Shown here: piece after piece, positions 10,165 through 18,249 of the stretch | How positions within the stretch are numbered: position 1 is the first letter of the stretch | How the letters are laid out: each line of letters starts with the position of its first letter | Notes under the pieces: model-generated | The model's database searches: none | What the model saw: the letters and a program-made list of their open reading frames with translations, nothing else | Told to the model about the DNA's origin: nothing | Assembly (NCBI GenBank): GCA_900548185.1 | Contig: URJJ01000001.1 | Coordinates: 107,764 to 171,763 of the forward strand | Direction: 5' to 3' | Length of the DNA: 64,000 bases | Source: an uncultured Opitutales bacterium | GTDB taxonomy: Bacteria > Verrucomicrobiota > Verrucomicrobiia > Opitutales > Intestinicryptomonadaceae | Program-made: the position numbers and the translations under genes

Positions 10165-11598
10165 ATGAAAATTCATTATTTCAAACCGAAACGCCAGAAG
10201 AACTCCCTTTTCATCAAGGTCTTGATTGCAGTCGGTATCGTTCAGACGGCGCTCCTTCTGCTCTTGGGCGGCATAATGGTGACGCAGACCATTTTCCCGA
10301 AAGAGCAGGTTTTTGACGCGCCCCCGCCGCCGCCTCCGAACCAGGATATAAAGCAAAAGAAGCAGAAGCTCATCGTAAAAAAGACCCAGCAGCGTTCCAA
10401 TCAGAATGTCCGCAGGATAAACGTCCCCAAGGTTCAGAATATTTCGACGCCGACGGTTTCCATAAACCTGCCTTCCGGCCTCGGGGGCGAGGGCGATGGA
10501 GGTTTCGCGCCAATCACGATGACCAACATGTCGCTCGACAAAATGAAAATCGAGATGCCCACTTTTGAGCTTTTCGGCCTCAAGGGCTCTTCCGACAGGG
10601 TTCTCATCGTGTTTGACGCGTGCGAAAAGACCATGACCGACGAGATGGGCGGCCTCGACGCCTACAATGTCGTAAAAAATGAAATAAGCGCGCTCATAAG
10701 GGGGCTGCCGTCCACCGCGCTTTTCAACGTCATGGCTTTCGACCCGGGGCGCTGGCCCAAGAATGTGCAGGTTTATCGCGAGTCGCTGGTGCCTGCTACG
10801 GAATCCAACAAGCAGGGCTTCGAGTCCTGGATAAGGCCGATAAATGAAAGCGTCGACCACATCGGCCTTCCGGACGCAAACTACGAGCTCCGCTATCCGC
10901 CGATTCCCTTCAACACGGGCTTCAAATATCCCAACGACGTGTGGCAGCATCACGGCGTCGTATTCTGGTACATGGCATACCAGGCGGCCATAGAACAGGG
11001 CGCGGGCGTCATATTTTTCCTCACCACCCACTGGCCGAGGCCCGACGAGTACTACGTGAAAATGACGGACTCCCAGCACGAAAAGTTCATGGCAGAAACC
11101 AAGAAGAATGCTGACGCCTTCGTCAAGTCCGGCGGCACGCTGGTTTCCGAAGAGGAGAAGAACCGCTTCTATTCACTGGCACGCGAGGCCGCGAAAAGGA
11201 AGGTCATTGACCCAGAGAACGAGCGGCGCAAGGCAAAGGGCATCCCGCTGTGGGTCGTGCGCGACCCGTGGGGCGTCGCCTACCAGGAGCGAAACGGCAA
11301 GGTCCCGGAGGCTTTGGAAGCTATGAAGCGCAAAACTTGGGACGACTTCCGCCCGGAGTTCAAATTCGCCCGCTACACCCAGGGCAAGATAATGGCCTAT
11401 TATGAGCCGATATTTAAAAAGAATTACGACGACAAAAATTTGAAGCGTCCGGTTCTCAATATGATAGTCATGCAGCCCAAAAACGGGGATCCTGAATGGA
11501 ACAAAAAATACGGTTCCACCACGCGTTCATGGGCCAAGGCAAACGGCGGCGGTTCCGTGCGAATCCTGAGGGGCGCAAAGCCCGTAGCCGAATATTGA
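10165..11598 (+). CDS. Membrane-anchored protein with degenerate vWA-like domain (copy 2)
   Basis: A 477-residue paralogue of the protein at 7726-9162. The first 45 residues (basic start, transmembrane helix ending LLGGIMVTQTIFPKEQVF) are nearly identical, followed by the same proline run and Gly-rich linker. The soluble domain has diverged. Here the motif after the first strand reads 'LIVFDACEKTM', keeping an Asp where copy 1 has Glu, so this copy is closer to a real vWA metal site. Both end with the same 'RILRGAKPV' or 'RVLRGAKPV' tail. The pair looks like a tandem duplication followed by specialisation. Function is unknown. Confidence 0.7.
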   Translation: MKIHYFKPKRQKNSLFIKVLIAVGIVQTALLLLLGGIMVTQTIFPKEQVFDAPPPPPPNQDIKQKKQKLIVKKTQQRSNQNVRRINVPKVQNISTPTVSINLPSGLGGEGDGGFAPITMTNMSLDKMKIEMPTFELFGLKGSSDRVLIVFDACEKTMTDEMGGLDAYNVVKNEISALIRGLPSTALFNVMAFDPGRWPKNVQVYRESLVPATESNKQGFESWIRPINESVDHIGLPDANYELRYPPIPFNTGFKYPNDVWQHHGVVFWYMAYQAAIEQGAGVIFFLTTHWPRPDEYYVKMTDSQHEKFMAETKKNADAFVKSGGTLVSEEEKNRFYSLAREAAKRKVIDPENERRKAKGIPLWVVRDPWGVAYQERNGKVPEALEAMKRKTWDDFRPEFKFARYTQGKIMAYYEPIFKKNYDDKNLKRPVLNMIVMQPKNGDPEWNKKYGSTTRSWAKANGGGSVRILRGAKPVAEY

Positions 11599-11626
11599 GA
11601 AGAGGCGTCGCGTAGTTTTTCGGTTT

Positions 11627-11664
11627 CAGGGCCAGCCCGAATTGTGGATTGGCCCTGTTTTTTT
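11627..11664 (+). terminator. Rho-independent terminator
   Basis: An eight-base stem (CAGGGCCA / TGGCCCTG) with a 15-base loop is followed by a run of T. It lies 28 bases after the stop of the second vWA-like protein. Confidence 0.8.
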
Positions 11665-12509
11665 GCATTTATGCACAATGCTTTTTGCAAATAGATTTTT
11701 TGGAGCGGCGTAGGCCGGGATTTGCAACTGCATTTTCTGCGGATGTTTTCCAAAATGGAGTCTTTAATCTGCGGCTTGATTGCAGATTGGAATGCTTCTA
11801 AAAGACGAAAAAGTATAATGCGCGCCACGGGCGGACTGCTGCGGGAATTTCCATAGGAGGATTTTATCCTGAAGCATTATTTTGGGGGCTGGCATAAGAT
11901 TAGAGCGTCCCAAAAGAACGAAACCGGGCGGTGTTTCGCGGCGGCTTAGGCGGGATATTTTCTATACGCATAAAATTCTATTTCAGAATCCGCTTCCCGT
12001 TTCCTTATCCATATCAGACCTTGTTTTTATTTCCGAACGCCGTAAGCGAATGAAAATAGCCATAAGAAAGAAGGGCATTTGCATCCGTCTTTTATATCTT
12101 CTTCTTTTGCATGAATAGCTCGGCGGCGGAGAGTGTGGCTCAAAATGCCGCAAAAAAAAGGCGGCCGAATTGGGGGAGCCCGTTTGATTGCAGGCTGGGG
12201 TCTGGGCGTCTTTCAGTGGATGCAAAAAATATTCCCGGGCGTTTTTAGGGGGTGGGGGAATAGGCGAAATAGCCTCTAAAATGCAGGTGGAGCGCGGAAT
12301 TTATGTCTTTAAGGATAAAAGCATTTGCATTTTAGGGGTACAGGCGGAAAAAAGGGGCTTTCCCCCTGGCATTTCCGGCGGATTTTTTATTTCACTTCCA
12401 AAGCTTGATGCCTTACGGAAGCGTCGTTTGAAAGCCAAGGCGCAACGCCGCGCAGAGAGGCGGCGGACTTGCATGCCGCTTTCGGGCAAAACCTCAAGGG
12501 CTGCCGCGC
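11665..12509. other. Noncoding stretch between convergent genes
   Basis: About 845 bases between the plus-strand envelope cluster and the minus-strand metF gene. I see no gene with coding character and no RNA motif. The open frames are short and translate to Arg/Pro-rich, motif-free peptides. Confidence 0.4.
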
Positions 12510-13367
12510 CTAGAGGTTTTCCTCAAGGTGGCTTATGAGCGCAATGGCGGATTTCGGGCGGTTTAATATGTAAAAGTGTATCCCCTCCGCGCCGCGCTCG
12601 ATAAGTTCCGTAATCTGGCGCTTTGCCCATTCAAGCCCTGCGGCGCGCTCGGCCTCCTCGCTCCCGGCCGCCTCCAGGCTCCTCTCCAGCTCGGGCGGTA
12701 TCGACGAGCCGCACATGGCGCAGAATGTGCGCGCCTGCTTCAGCGAAAGGGCGGGCATTATTCCGGCGTGTATGGGTTTGTCTATCCCCGCAACCCGGCA
12801 TTTTTCGACAAAGCTGAAAAACATGGAATTGTCGAAGAATAGCTGGGTCAGAATCATTTCGGCCCCGAGGTCCGTCTTGAGCTTCAGGTTTTTGATGTCG
12901 TCTTCAAGCGACGCGGCCTCGGGATGCTTTTCGGGGTATCCGGCGCATGCGGGGATGATTTCTGGAAACTCGCGGCGGATTAGGCCGACGAGGTCTGAGG
13001 CGTGCCCGAAGCCGTCCGGATGCGGCGCAAAATCCGCGTCTCCGCGCGGCGGGTCTCCGCGCAGCGCCATCACCTTGGAAAACCCGCTTTCGCGGAACCC
13101 CCTCAGGATTGCCCTCAGGTCGTCTTGAGAATGCCCGACGCACGTGAGGTGCGGCATGACGTCAAAATTGAAGATTTCGCGGAGCAGCTTTCCGTACTCG
13201 AGCGTGCGCTCCCTGGAGGATCCGCCCGCGCCGTATGTTATTGACACGAAGTCGAAGGGAAATCCCTTCATCGCGTTCGCAGCCCTCAGTATCTGCCTGG
13301 CCCCTTCCTCCGTCTTTGGGGGGAAAAATTCGGCCGATATGGAAATCCTTGATTTTTTCATTCGCAT
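12510..13367 (-). CDS. metF: 5,10-methylenetetrahydrofolate reductase
   Basis: A 285-residue FAD enzyme that reduces methylene-THF to methyl-THF, supplying the methyl group for methionine synthesis. It has the EFFPPKT motif with the catalytic glutamate (Glu13), 'ITYGAGGSSRERT', 'HLTCVGHS' and 'ALRGDPP', and the family's normal length. Two in-frame ATGs (13367 and 13361) are possible starts and neither has a strong ribosome site. It is a single-gene unit divergent from the Gfo/Idh gene. I looked upstream for a SAM-type riboswitch and saw no convincing one. Confidence 0.95.
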   Translation of the reverse strand: MRMKKSRISISAEFFPPKTEEGARQILRAANAMKGFPFDFVSITYGAGGSSRERTLEYGKLLREIFNFDVMPHLTCVGHSQDDLRAILRGFRESGFSKVMALRGDPPRGDADFAPHPDGFGHASDLVGLIRREFPEIIPACAGYPEKHPEAASLEDDIKNLKLKTDLGAEMILTQLFFDNSMFFSFVEKCRVAGIDKPIHAGIMPALSLKQARTFCAMCGSSIPPELERSLEAAGSEEAERAAGLEWAKRQITELIERGAEGIHFYILNRPKSAIALISHLEENL

Positions 13368-13713
13368 CCAACGTTTCAGAAATGCGCGCGCTTGTCAATC
13401 CGCGCGGAAGTCAGGCTCCTTTTTTCATCCGGGTTGTCGGGGGAGGGCGAGGCGCAGGGCGCATGCGCGCCGGTCCGCGCGCGGGCGGAGGGAGGGCGCA
13501 ATGCTCATAACGCTTGATATTGTGAGTGTTGCGAAATAATCTGAATTGGTAATGTATGTTACAGTTTTATCCTAACATAAAGATTGGCATGCGAATGAAA
13601 AAAATACCGGGCTTTCACGGGGATTTTTTTTCTTGAAGGGGAGCCTTTCCGGTGTTTTTATTTTTAACTTGTTTAGGGGGTTAATTTCAATCACCAAGAA
13701 AGGTAAAAAAACA
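13368..13713. promoter_or_regulatory. Divergent intergenic region between metF and the Gfo/Idh gene
   Basis: A 346-base spacer that must carry both promoters. The half near metF is very GC-rich, while 13530-13700 is AT-rich and is the likelier site of the plus-strand promoter. No operator or riboswitch was recognised. Confidence 0.35.
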
Positions 13714-14898
13714 ATGTCAAAAAGAGTACTCAAAATAGGTATGGTAGGCGGGGGCGCCGGAGCGTTTATCGCGCAGCCCCACCAGAAGGCCATTTTTATG
13801 GACGGAACGCGCCGGGTCGTTTCTGCGGCCCTGCACCCCGATCCGAAAATCGCGATGCAGGAGGCTGAAAACTGGCCCTATCCAATCAAGGGCTACGTCT
13901 CCTACGACGAAATGATTGCCGACCAGAAGAACCTCCCCAAGGAGGAGCGCCTCGACTACATACTGATAGTCACCCCCAATTTCGTGCACTTCGATCCGGC
14001 AATCAAGGCCGTAGAGGCCGGAATCCCGGTAATGTGCGAAAAGCCGCTTTGCATGTCCATTGAGGAGGCCGACCGCCTCGTCGCGGCTGTCGAAAAGAAC
14101 AAGGTTCCCTTCGCCGTGGCGCACACCTACCTCGGCCACTGGACTACGCAGTTCAGCCGCTTCATAATCCAAAGCGGCCTTATAGGCGACGTGCTCTGGG
14201 TCGATTCGTCCTACATACAGGGCTGGCTCGGCAACCTCCTCGAAGGCGGCGCAAGCAGCATGCCCATGTGGCGCACGAACCCCAAAATCGCGGGCAAGAG
14301 CGGCTGCGGCGGAGACATCGCCACCCACGCGCTCATGCAGCTTAGGTTCGTCACCGGCCTGAACGTCACCGAGGTCAGCGCGCACCTTGAAAAGTTCATT
14401 CCCGGAAACGCCCTCGACGACCATTTCACATCCTACTGCAAGCTTTCAAACGGCGGCAAGGCGATGGTCAGGGCCTCGCAGATTTCGCACGGCCACAAGA
14501 ACGACCTGAGCATAGAGGTCGTCGGCACCAAGGGTTCCCTCTCGTGGAAGCAGGAGGACTCCGAAGCCGTGACCATCTACCTTCAGGGCCAGCCGGACCG
14601 CAGGTACTTCCGCTCCGCGATTTCCGCAAACGACGGCTTCCTGAAAGACCTGCCCGAATGGCTTATGAAGGACGTCAAGATTCCCTCCGGCCACTGCGAA
14701 GGATTCCACGACGCATACAGCCGCCTGCACCGCTTCTTTGAAGCCGACGTCCGCAAATACTGGGAGGGCGAGCCCTTCGATTGCGACGGATCGAAGTACG
14801 CCAACGTCTATGACGGCAGGATGGGAATGAGCTTCATCGACGCCACCGTCGAATCTTCGCAGAATGACGGCGCATGGACGAAGCTGAACATAAAGTAG
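13714..14898 (+). CDS. Gfo/Idh/MocA-family NAD(P)-dependent oxidoreductase
   Basis: A 394-residue sugar or cyclitol dehydrogenase-like protein. The Rossmann motif begins 'KIGMVGGGAGAF' at about residue 7, 'VTPNFVHF' follows, and the family's EKP with its catalytic lysine is at 109-111 (CEKPLCMS). The C-terminal GFO_IDH_MocA domain carries 'GGDIATHALMQLRF'. I chose the ATG at 13714 because AGAAAGG precedes it by about ten bases and the Rossmann fold starts right after it; the open frame extends 27 codons upstream without homology. The substrate cannot be told from sequence. The gene stands alone, ended by a terminator. Confidence 0.9.
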   Translation: MSKRVLKIGMVGGGAGAFIAQPHQKAIFMDGTRRVVSAALHPDPKIAMQEAENWPYPIKGYVSYDEMIADQKNLPKEERLDYILIVTPNFVHFDPAIKAVEAGIPVMCEKPLCMSIEEADRLVAAVEKNKVPFAVAHTYLGHWTTQFSRFIIQSGLIGDVLWVDSSYIQGWLGNLLEGGASSMPMWRTNPKIAGKSGCGGDIATHALMQLRFVTGLNVTEVSAHLEKFIPGNALDDHFTSYCKLSNGGKAMVRASQISHGHKNDLSIEVVGTKGSLSWKQEDSEAVTIYLQGQPDRRYFRSAISANDGFLKDLPEWLMKDVKIPSGHCEGFHDAYSRLHRFFEADVRKYWEGEPFDCDGSKYANVYDGRMGMSFIDATVESSQNDGAWTKLNIK

Positions 14899-14936
14899 TT
14901 CCAAAAAATAAATAAAGATATTATTAACTTTTTAAG

Positions 14937-14967
14937 GCGGCCGATTTGAATATTGGCCGCTTTTTTT
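14937..14967 (+). terminator. Rho-independent terminator
   Basis: A GCGGCC / GGCCGC stem around an AT-rich loop is followed by seven T, 38 bases after the Gfo/Idh stop codon. Confidence 0.85.
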
Positions 14968-15009
14968 ATTAACTTTAAAAAAAATCGGACGAAAAAATCA
15001 AAAAAACAT

Positions 15010-15038
15010 TTGACAATACTTAAACTGTACAGTTTAAA
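15010..15038 (+). promoter_or_regulatory. Promoter with embedded 18-base palindromic operator
   Basis: A consensus -35 TTGACA lies at 15010-15015, with a -10-like TTTAAA at 15033-15038 spaced by 17 bases. Across the spacer and the -10 lies a perfect 18-base palindrome, TTAAACTGTACAGTTTAA (15020-15037). The next gene downstream encodes a ribbon-helix-helix regulator, whose family binds such short palindromes as dimers of dimers. Autorepression is therefore the simplest reading, though it is inferred. Confidence 0.7.
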
Positions 15039-15121
15039 GAACGCAAATTTATTGTTTATCTGCAATATTTGCACTTACAATACTTAATATTTTTACTAAC
15101 AACTACAGCAAAGGCACTAAT

Positions 15122-15328
15122 ATGGGAAGAACCCCTAAATCGTTATCAGGCGCGAAAGATTCTGGAATGACCCAGATTTCGATAAGCCTTCCGAAACCCC
15201 TCGTCGAGCAGATCGACAAGATGGCTGAAATGGATAACCGCAACAGGTCAAATTTCATTGCCAACACTCTCGCCAACATGGCCCGCGATTTCACGAATGT
15301 CGCAGAGGCCAAGAAGCGCTTGAAGTAG
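15122..15328 (+). CDS. Ribbon-helix-helix (CopG/Arc type) DNA-binding protein
   Basis: A 68-residue protein with a polar N-terminus followed by the ribbon strand 'MTQISISLPKPLVEQIDKMA' (16-35). A helix-turn-helix segment rich in Asn/Arg (DNRNRSNFIANTLANMARDF) completes the fold. This is the MetJ/Arc/CopG fold, which binds DNA through the antiparallel beta ribbon. The promoter about 85 bases upstream contains a perfect palindrome. No toxin gene follows, so it is not an obvious toxin-antitoxin antitoxin. Targets beyond its own promoter are unknown. Confidence 0.85.
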   Translation: MGRTPKSLSGAKDSGMTQISISLPKPLVEQIDKMAEMDNRNRSNFIANTLANMARDFTNVAEAKKRLK

Positions 15329-15358
15329 TGCGCGTCCCGCAGTCGGGACGGTGCGGTT

Positions 15359-15392
15359 GTGCGCGGTCTGAGTCTGGGCCGCGCATTTTTAT
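15359..15392 (+). terminator. Rho-independent terminator after the RHH gene
   Basis: A TGCGCGG / CCGCGCA stem (15360-15366 and 15379-15385) is followed by five T. A second short hairpin (CGTCCCG / CGGGACG, about 15332-15349) lies just before it. Confidence 0.75.
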
Positions 15393-15657
15393 TTTCCGAA
15401 AGGGGCGCTCTGCCCACTCCTGCCTCCGGGAATATTGAGCGCTTTTTTTGGGGGAAGGGGCGCAGCCGCGCGCGCTATGTTGAAGGCGCATGAGGCGAAG
15501 CCTCTCGGGGATTGTATGAGGCTTTGCCTGCCACGCCGGCATGGGGGCGGCGGGTCTGATTTTGGCTGCGTGCTGGCAATTTGGAGAAAAAAGTGTTGTA
15601 TTTGCGCAAAAACCGTCCATTATTGAGAGTTTAAAAATTATTTGAAGGACTGAAAAA

Positions 15658-16092
15658 ATGCTACCCACCATAATAGGCATATTCACATTGGTGTTAATTC
15701 TCATCTGCGTGCTTTTGGTGCTTGTCATCCTGATGCAGCGCCCCAGCGCGGACGCCGGCATGGGGGCGAGCCTCGGCGGCGGCGCGGCCGAAAGCGCCTT
15801 CGGGGGCGAGACCGGCAATGTCCTCACGAAGGTGTGCGTGAAGTGCATCGTCATATTTTTCGTGCTCACGTTCCTGCTTTTTATCGGAAACATCTACATG
15901 GCCTCCGGCGATTCCTCCTCCTCGGATGCTTCGGCGCCGAGCCTGAATTCGGTTATAGACGAAGTTGCGGCGCAGACGGTTTCCCCGGCTGCGGCTGAAA
16001 ATGAAGCAAAGGCGGCAGTCCAACCCGAAGCGGCTGCCAAGCAGCCTGATTCCGCGCCCAAGCCCGACGCTTCCGCCAATCAGGGCAAGTAG
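15658..16092 (+). CDS. secG: Preprotein translocase subunit SecG
   Basis: A 144-residue inner-membrane protein of the SecYEG channel. It shows two transmembrane helices (about 3-25 and 58-80). The characteristic loop between them contains 'VILMQRPSADAGMGASLGGG', matching the family's QxxKGGGLGxAFGG-like segment. The Ala/Pro/Glu-rich C-terminal tail of about 60 residues is longer than in E. coli and presumably unstructured. A GAAGGA ribosome site precedes the ATG. It is a single-gene unit with a strong terminator. Confidence 0.92.
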   Translation: MLPTIIGIFTLVLILICVLLVLVILMQRPSADAGMGASLGGGAAESAFGGETGNVLTKVCVKCIVIFFVLTFLLFIGNIYMASGDSSSSDASAPSLNSVIDEVAAQTVSPAAAENEAKAAVQPEAAAKQPDSAPKPDASANQGK

Positions 16093-16110
16093 TCCGCACA
16101 AGACGGTTTC

Positions 16111-16137
16111 GGGGCGCAAAAATGCGCCCCTTTTTTT
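16111..16137 (+). terminator. Rho-independent terminator after secG
   Basis: A GGGGCGCA / TGCGCCCC stem with a short A-rich loop is followed by seven T, 18 bases past the secG stop codon. Confidence 0.9.
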
Positions 16138-16208
16138 GCGCCCGAAGGCTGTTTTTGCCTTGCGCAGATTTTAAGGATTGCCGAAAAAAACCGACACAGT
16201 TTATTTTG

Positions 16209-17072
16209 ATGGGCATGCTTAAGATGATTTTTTCAAGGCGCGCGGCCTTTGCCGCCCTCGCTGCGGTCTGTTTTTTTGCCGCAGGCGTTTCGCATGCCCA
16301 GCGCTCCAGAAACCTTTCGGAAGTCGTCCATCCCCTGACTCCAGAGGACGCGGCGGAAAGGTGGGCCGAATTTGCCGCCTCCCGCCCGGCGGACGGCTAC
16401 TGTTTCGACTTTGAAATAGAGCACATGCCGCGCCGGGGAGAGAGCACGTTTCACTCCGGCTCGATATGGGGCAGGCACATTTCCTCCGACACCTTTTTGC
16501 AGCGCATCGAGATAAATTCTAAAGACCCGGCCAAATCCGCGGCCGCGTACCTGATATTGAGCCGCGGGGGGGCCGCAAGGGTGTACGCGTTCGACGGTTC
16601 GTCCGTCTCGGAAATTCCGCCTGAAAAGTGGCGCGATCCGCTCTTAAAGGGGCTGATATATTCTCCGTTTGACCTCCTCGCCCCCTACAAGGGCTGGCCC
16701 GCAGCCTACGCCGGCCCGGGCAGGATAGTCAAGGCCGTCCATTTCTTCGACCTCGTTCCCGGCGCGGAGGATGCGGCCGCAAACCCCGGCCTGAAAAAGG
16801 TGCGCGTCGCGCTCAGCAGGGAATTCAACGCCCCGTTTCAGACGGAGTTTTTCGGGCCGTCGGGCGTGGAGAGGGTGCTGTCGCTCGACTCCGTAAAAAA
16901 GGTCGAGGGCAACTGGATTGCGCGCCGCATCGAAATGTCCGACAAAGTGTCGCGCGACAAGGACCGCATATCAATCACGGCCGCAAAATTCACCGACGCA
17001 ATCCCCCCCGAGACCTTCTCGCCCGAAACCCTCGGCGCGCGCGCGGCCAGGCCCGAACTCGAAAGCCTTTGA
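16209..17072 (+). CDS. Exported LolA-like (outer-membrane lipoprotein-sorting-like) protein
   Basis: A 287-residue protein with a signal peptide (ending AAGVSHAQ). The mature part is beta-rich and ends with the pattern seen in LolA-like 'outer-membrane lipoprotein-sorting' proteins: a 'GNWIARRIEMSDKV..KDRISITAAKF' strand pair and then 'IPPETFSPETL'. The match is by pattern, so the assignment is moderate. ATG codons at 16209, 16215 and 16224 are all plausible starts, and the frame extends further upstream through the secG terminator without homology. It lies four bases upstream of the M29 aminopeptidase and is probably cotranscribed with it. Confidence 0.65.
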   Translation: MGMLKMIFSRRAAFAALAAVCFFAAGVSHAQRSRNLSEVVHPLTPEDAAERWAEFAASRPADGYCFDFEIEHMPRRGESTFHSGSIWGRHISSDTFLQRIEINSKDPAKSAAAYLILSRGGAARVYAFDGSSVSEIPPEKWRDPLLKGLIYSPFDLLAPYKGWPAAYAGPGRIVKAVHFFDLVPGAEDAAANPGLKKVRVALSREFNAPFQTEFFGPSGVERVLSLDSVKKVEGNWIARRIEMSDKVSRDKDRISITAAKFTDAIPPETFSPETLGARAARPELESL

Positions 17073-17075
17073 ACA

Positions 17076-18200
17076 ATGCCTAAAGATCCCAGATATTCCA
17101 AGCTCGCAAAATTGCTCTGCGGGCACTCTGTAAAAGTTGAACGCGGCGAACATGTGCTTCTTGACATGTGCGACGTGCCAGTAGAGATGACCGAGGCCCT
17201 CATCGGCGAGGTCGCTGCGCGCGGCGGGAACCCGCATGTGAACATCGCCTCTCAGCGGGTTTCAAGAAAGCTCGCCCTCGCATCATCCGACGCCCGCCTC
17301 GAGGCGGCCTCCGAAATCGAGCTTGCGCGCATCCGAAAGATGTCCTGCTACATCGCAATCCGGGGCTCGGACAACATATTTGAAAGTGGGGACGTGCCGC
17401 AGGAGCAGGCCGCAAAAATAAGCGCTGCAATGAAGGAGCCGCTCAACTGGCGCGTCGAAAAGACCAAGTGGGTCGTCCTGCGCTGGCCGACGCCCGCGAT
17501 GGCCCAGCAGGCCGGGATGAGCACGGAGGCTTTCGAGGATTTTTATTTCGACGTCTGCACATTCGACTATTCCCGCTTCGCCCCCGGAATGGCCGCCCTC
17601 AAGGCGCTGATGGAACGCACCGACCGCGTCCGCATCGCAGGGCCCGGCACGGATCTTTCTTTTTCCATAAAGGGCATTCCCGCCATACCGTGCGGAGGCG
17701 AGATGAACATACCCGACGGGGAGGTCTTCACCGCCCCCGTCCGGGACAGCGTTGAGGGCGTGCTGCGCTACACCGCCCCGACGGTCTATAACGGGACATC
17801 TTTCGACGGGGTGGAGCTCGAATTCTCAAAGGGCAGGGTGGTGCGCGCCGACGCCGCCGCAAACGCCGAAAAGCTCCGAGCAATCCTCTCCTCCGACGAG
17901 GGCGCCTCGTATGTCGGGGAGTTTGCCATAGGCGTGAACCCCCTCATAACGCGCCCCATGCGCGACATACTTTTCGACGAAAAAATCGCAGGCTCCTTCC
18001 ACTTCACCCCCGGCCAGGCCTACGCGGAGGCCGACAACGGCAACCGCTCGAAAATACACTGGGATATGGTATGCATCCAGACTCCGGAATACGGCGGCGG
18101 CGAGATATGGTTTGACGGCGTTCTTGTGAGAAAGGACGGGCTCTTCACCCTGCCGGAGCTCTCCGGCTTAAATCCAGACAGCCTCCTCGCTGGGGCTTAA
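17076..18200 (+). CDS. M29-family (AmpS/PepS-type) metallo-aminopeptidase
   Basis: A 374-residue cytoplasmic aminopeptidase of the thermophilic M29 family, which removes N-terminal residues using two metal ions. Candidate ligand motifs are present in order: 'GGEMNIPDGEVFTAP' (glutamates), 'GSFHFTPGQAY' (His) and 'SKIHWDMVCIQ' (His/Asp). 'LRIAGPGTDLSF'-type strands precede them (here VRIAGPGTDLSF). The length is normal to slightly short for the family. The gene follows the LolA-like gene by four bases and precedes a nitroreductase. Confidence 0.88.
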   Translation: MPKDPRYSKLAKLLCGHSVKVERGEHVLLDMCDVPVEMTEALIGEVAARGGNPHVNIASQRVSRKLALASSDARLEAASEIELARIRKMSCYIAIRGSDNIFESGDVPQEQAAKISAAMKEPLNWRVEKTKWVVLRWPTPAMAQQAGMSTEAFEDFYFDVCTFDYSRFAPGMAALKALMERTDRVRIAGPGTDLSFSIKGIPAIPCGGEMNIPDGEVFTAPVRDSVEGVLRYTAPTVYNGTSFDGVELEFSKGRVVRADAAANAEKLRAILSSDEGASYVGEFAIGVNPLITRPMRDILFDEKIAGSFHFTPGQAYAEADNGNRSKIHWDMVCIQTPEYGGGEIWFDGVLVRKDGLFTLPELSGLNPDSLLAGA

Positions 18201-18249
18201 CATGCCCCGAACCGGGCAAACGTTTTCGCTTAAAAACAGGGACATCGCT

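Noticed and set aside
9918..10316. A 132-codon frame in the gap before the second vWA-like gene.
   Set aside because: It overlaps that gene out of frame and has no homology, ribosome site or signal peptide.
13368..13713. A SAM-type riboswitch upstream of metF.
   Set aside because: A stretch near 13500-13530 faintly recalls one, but the conserved core and helices could not be matched.
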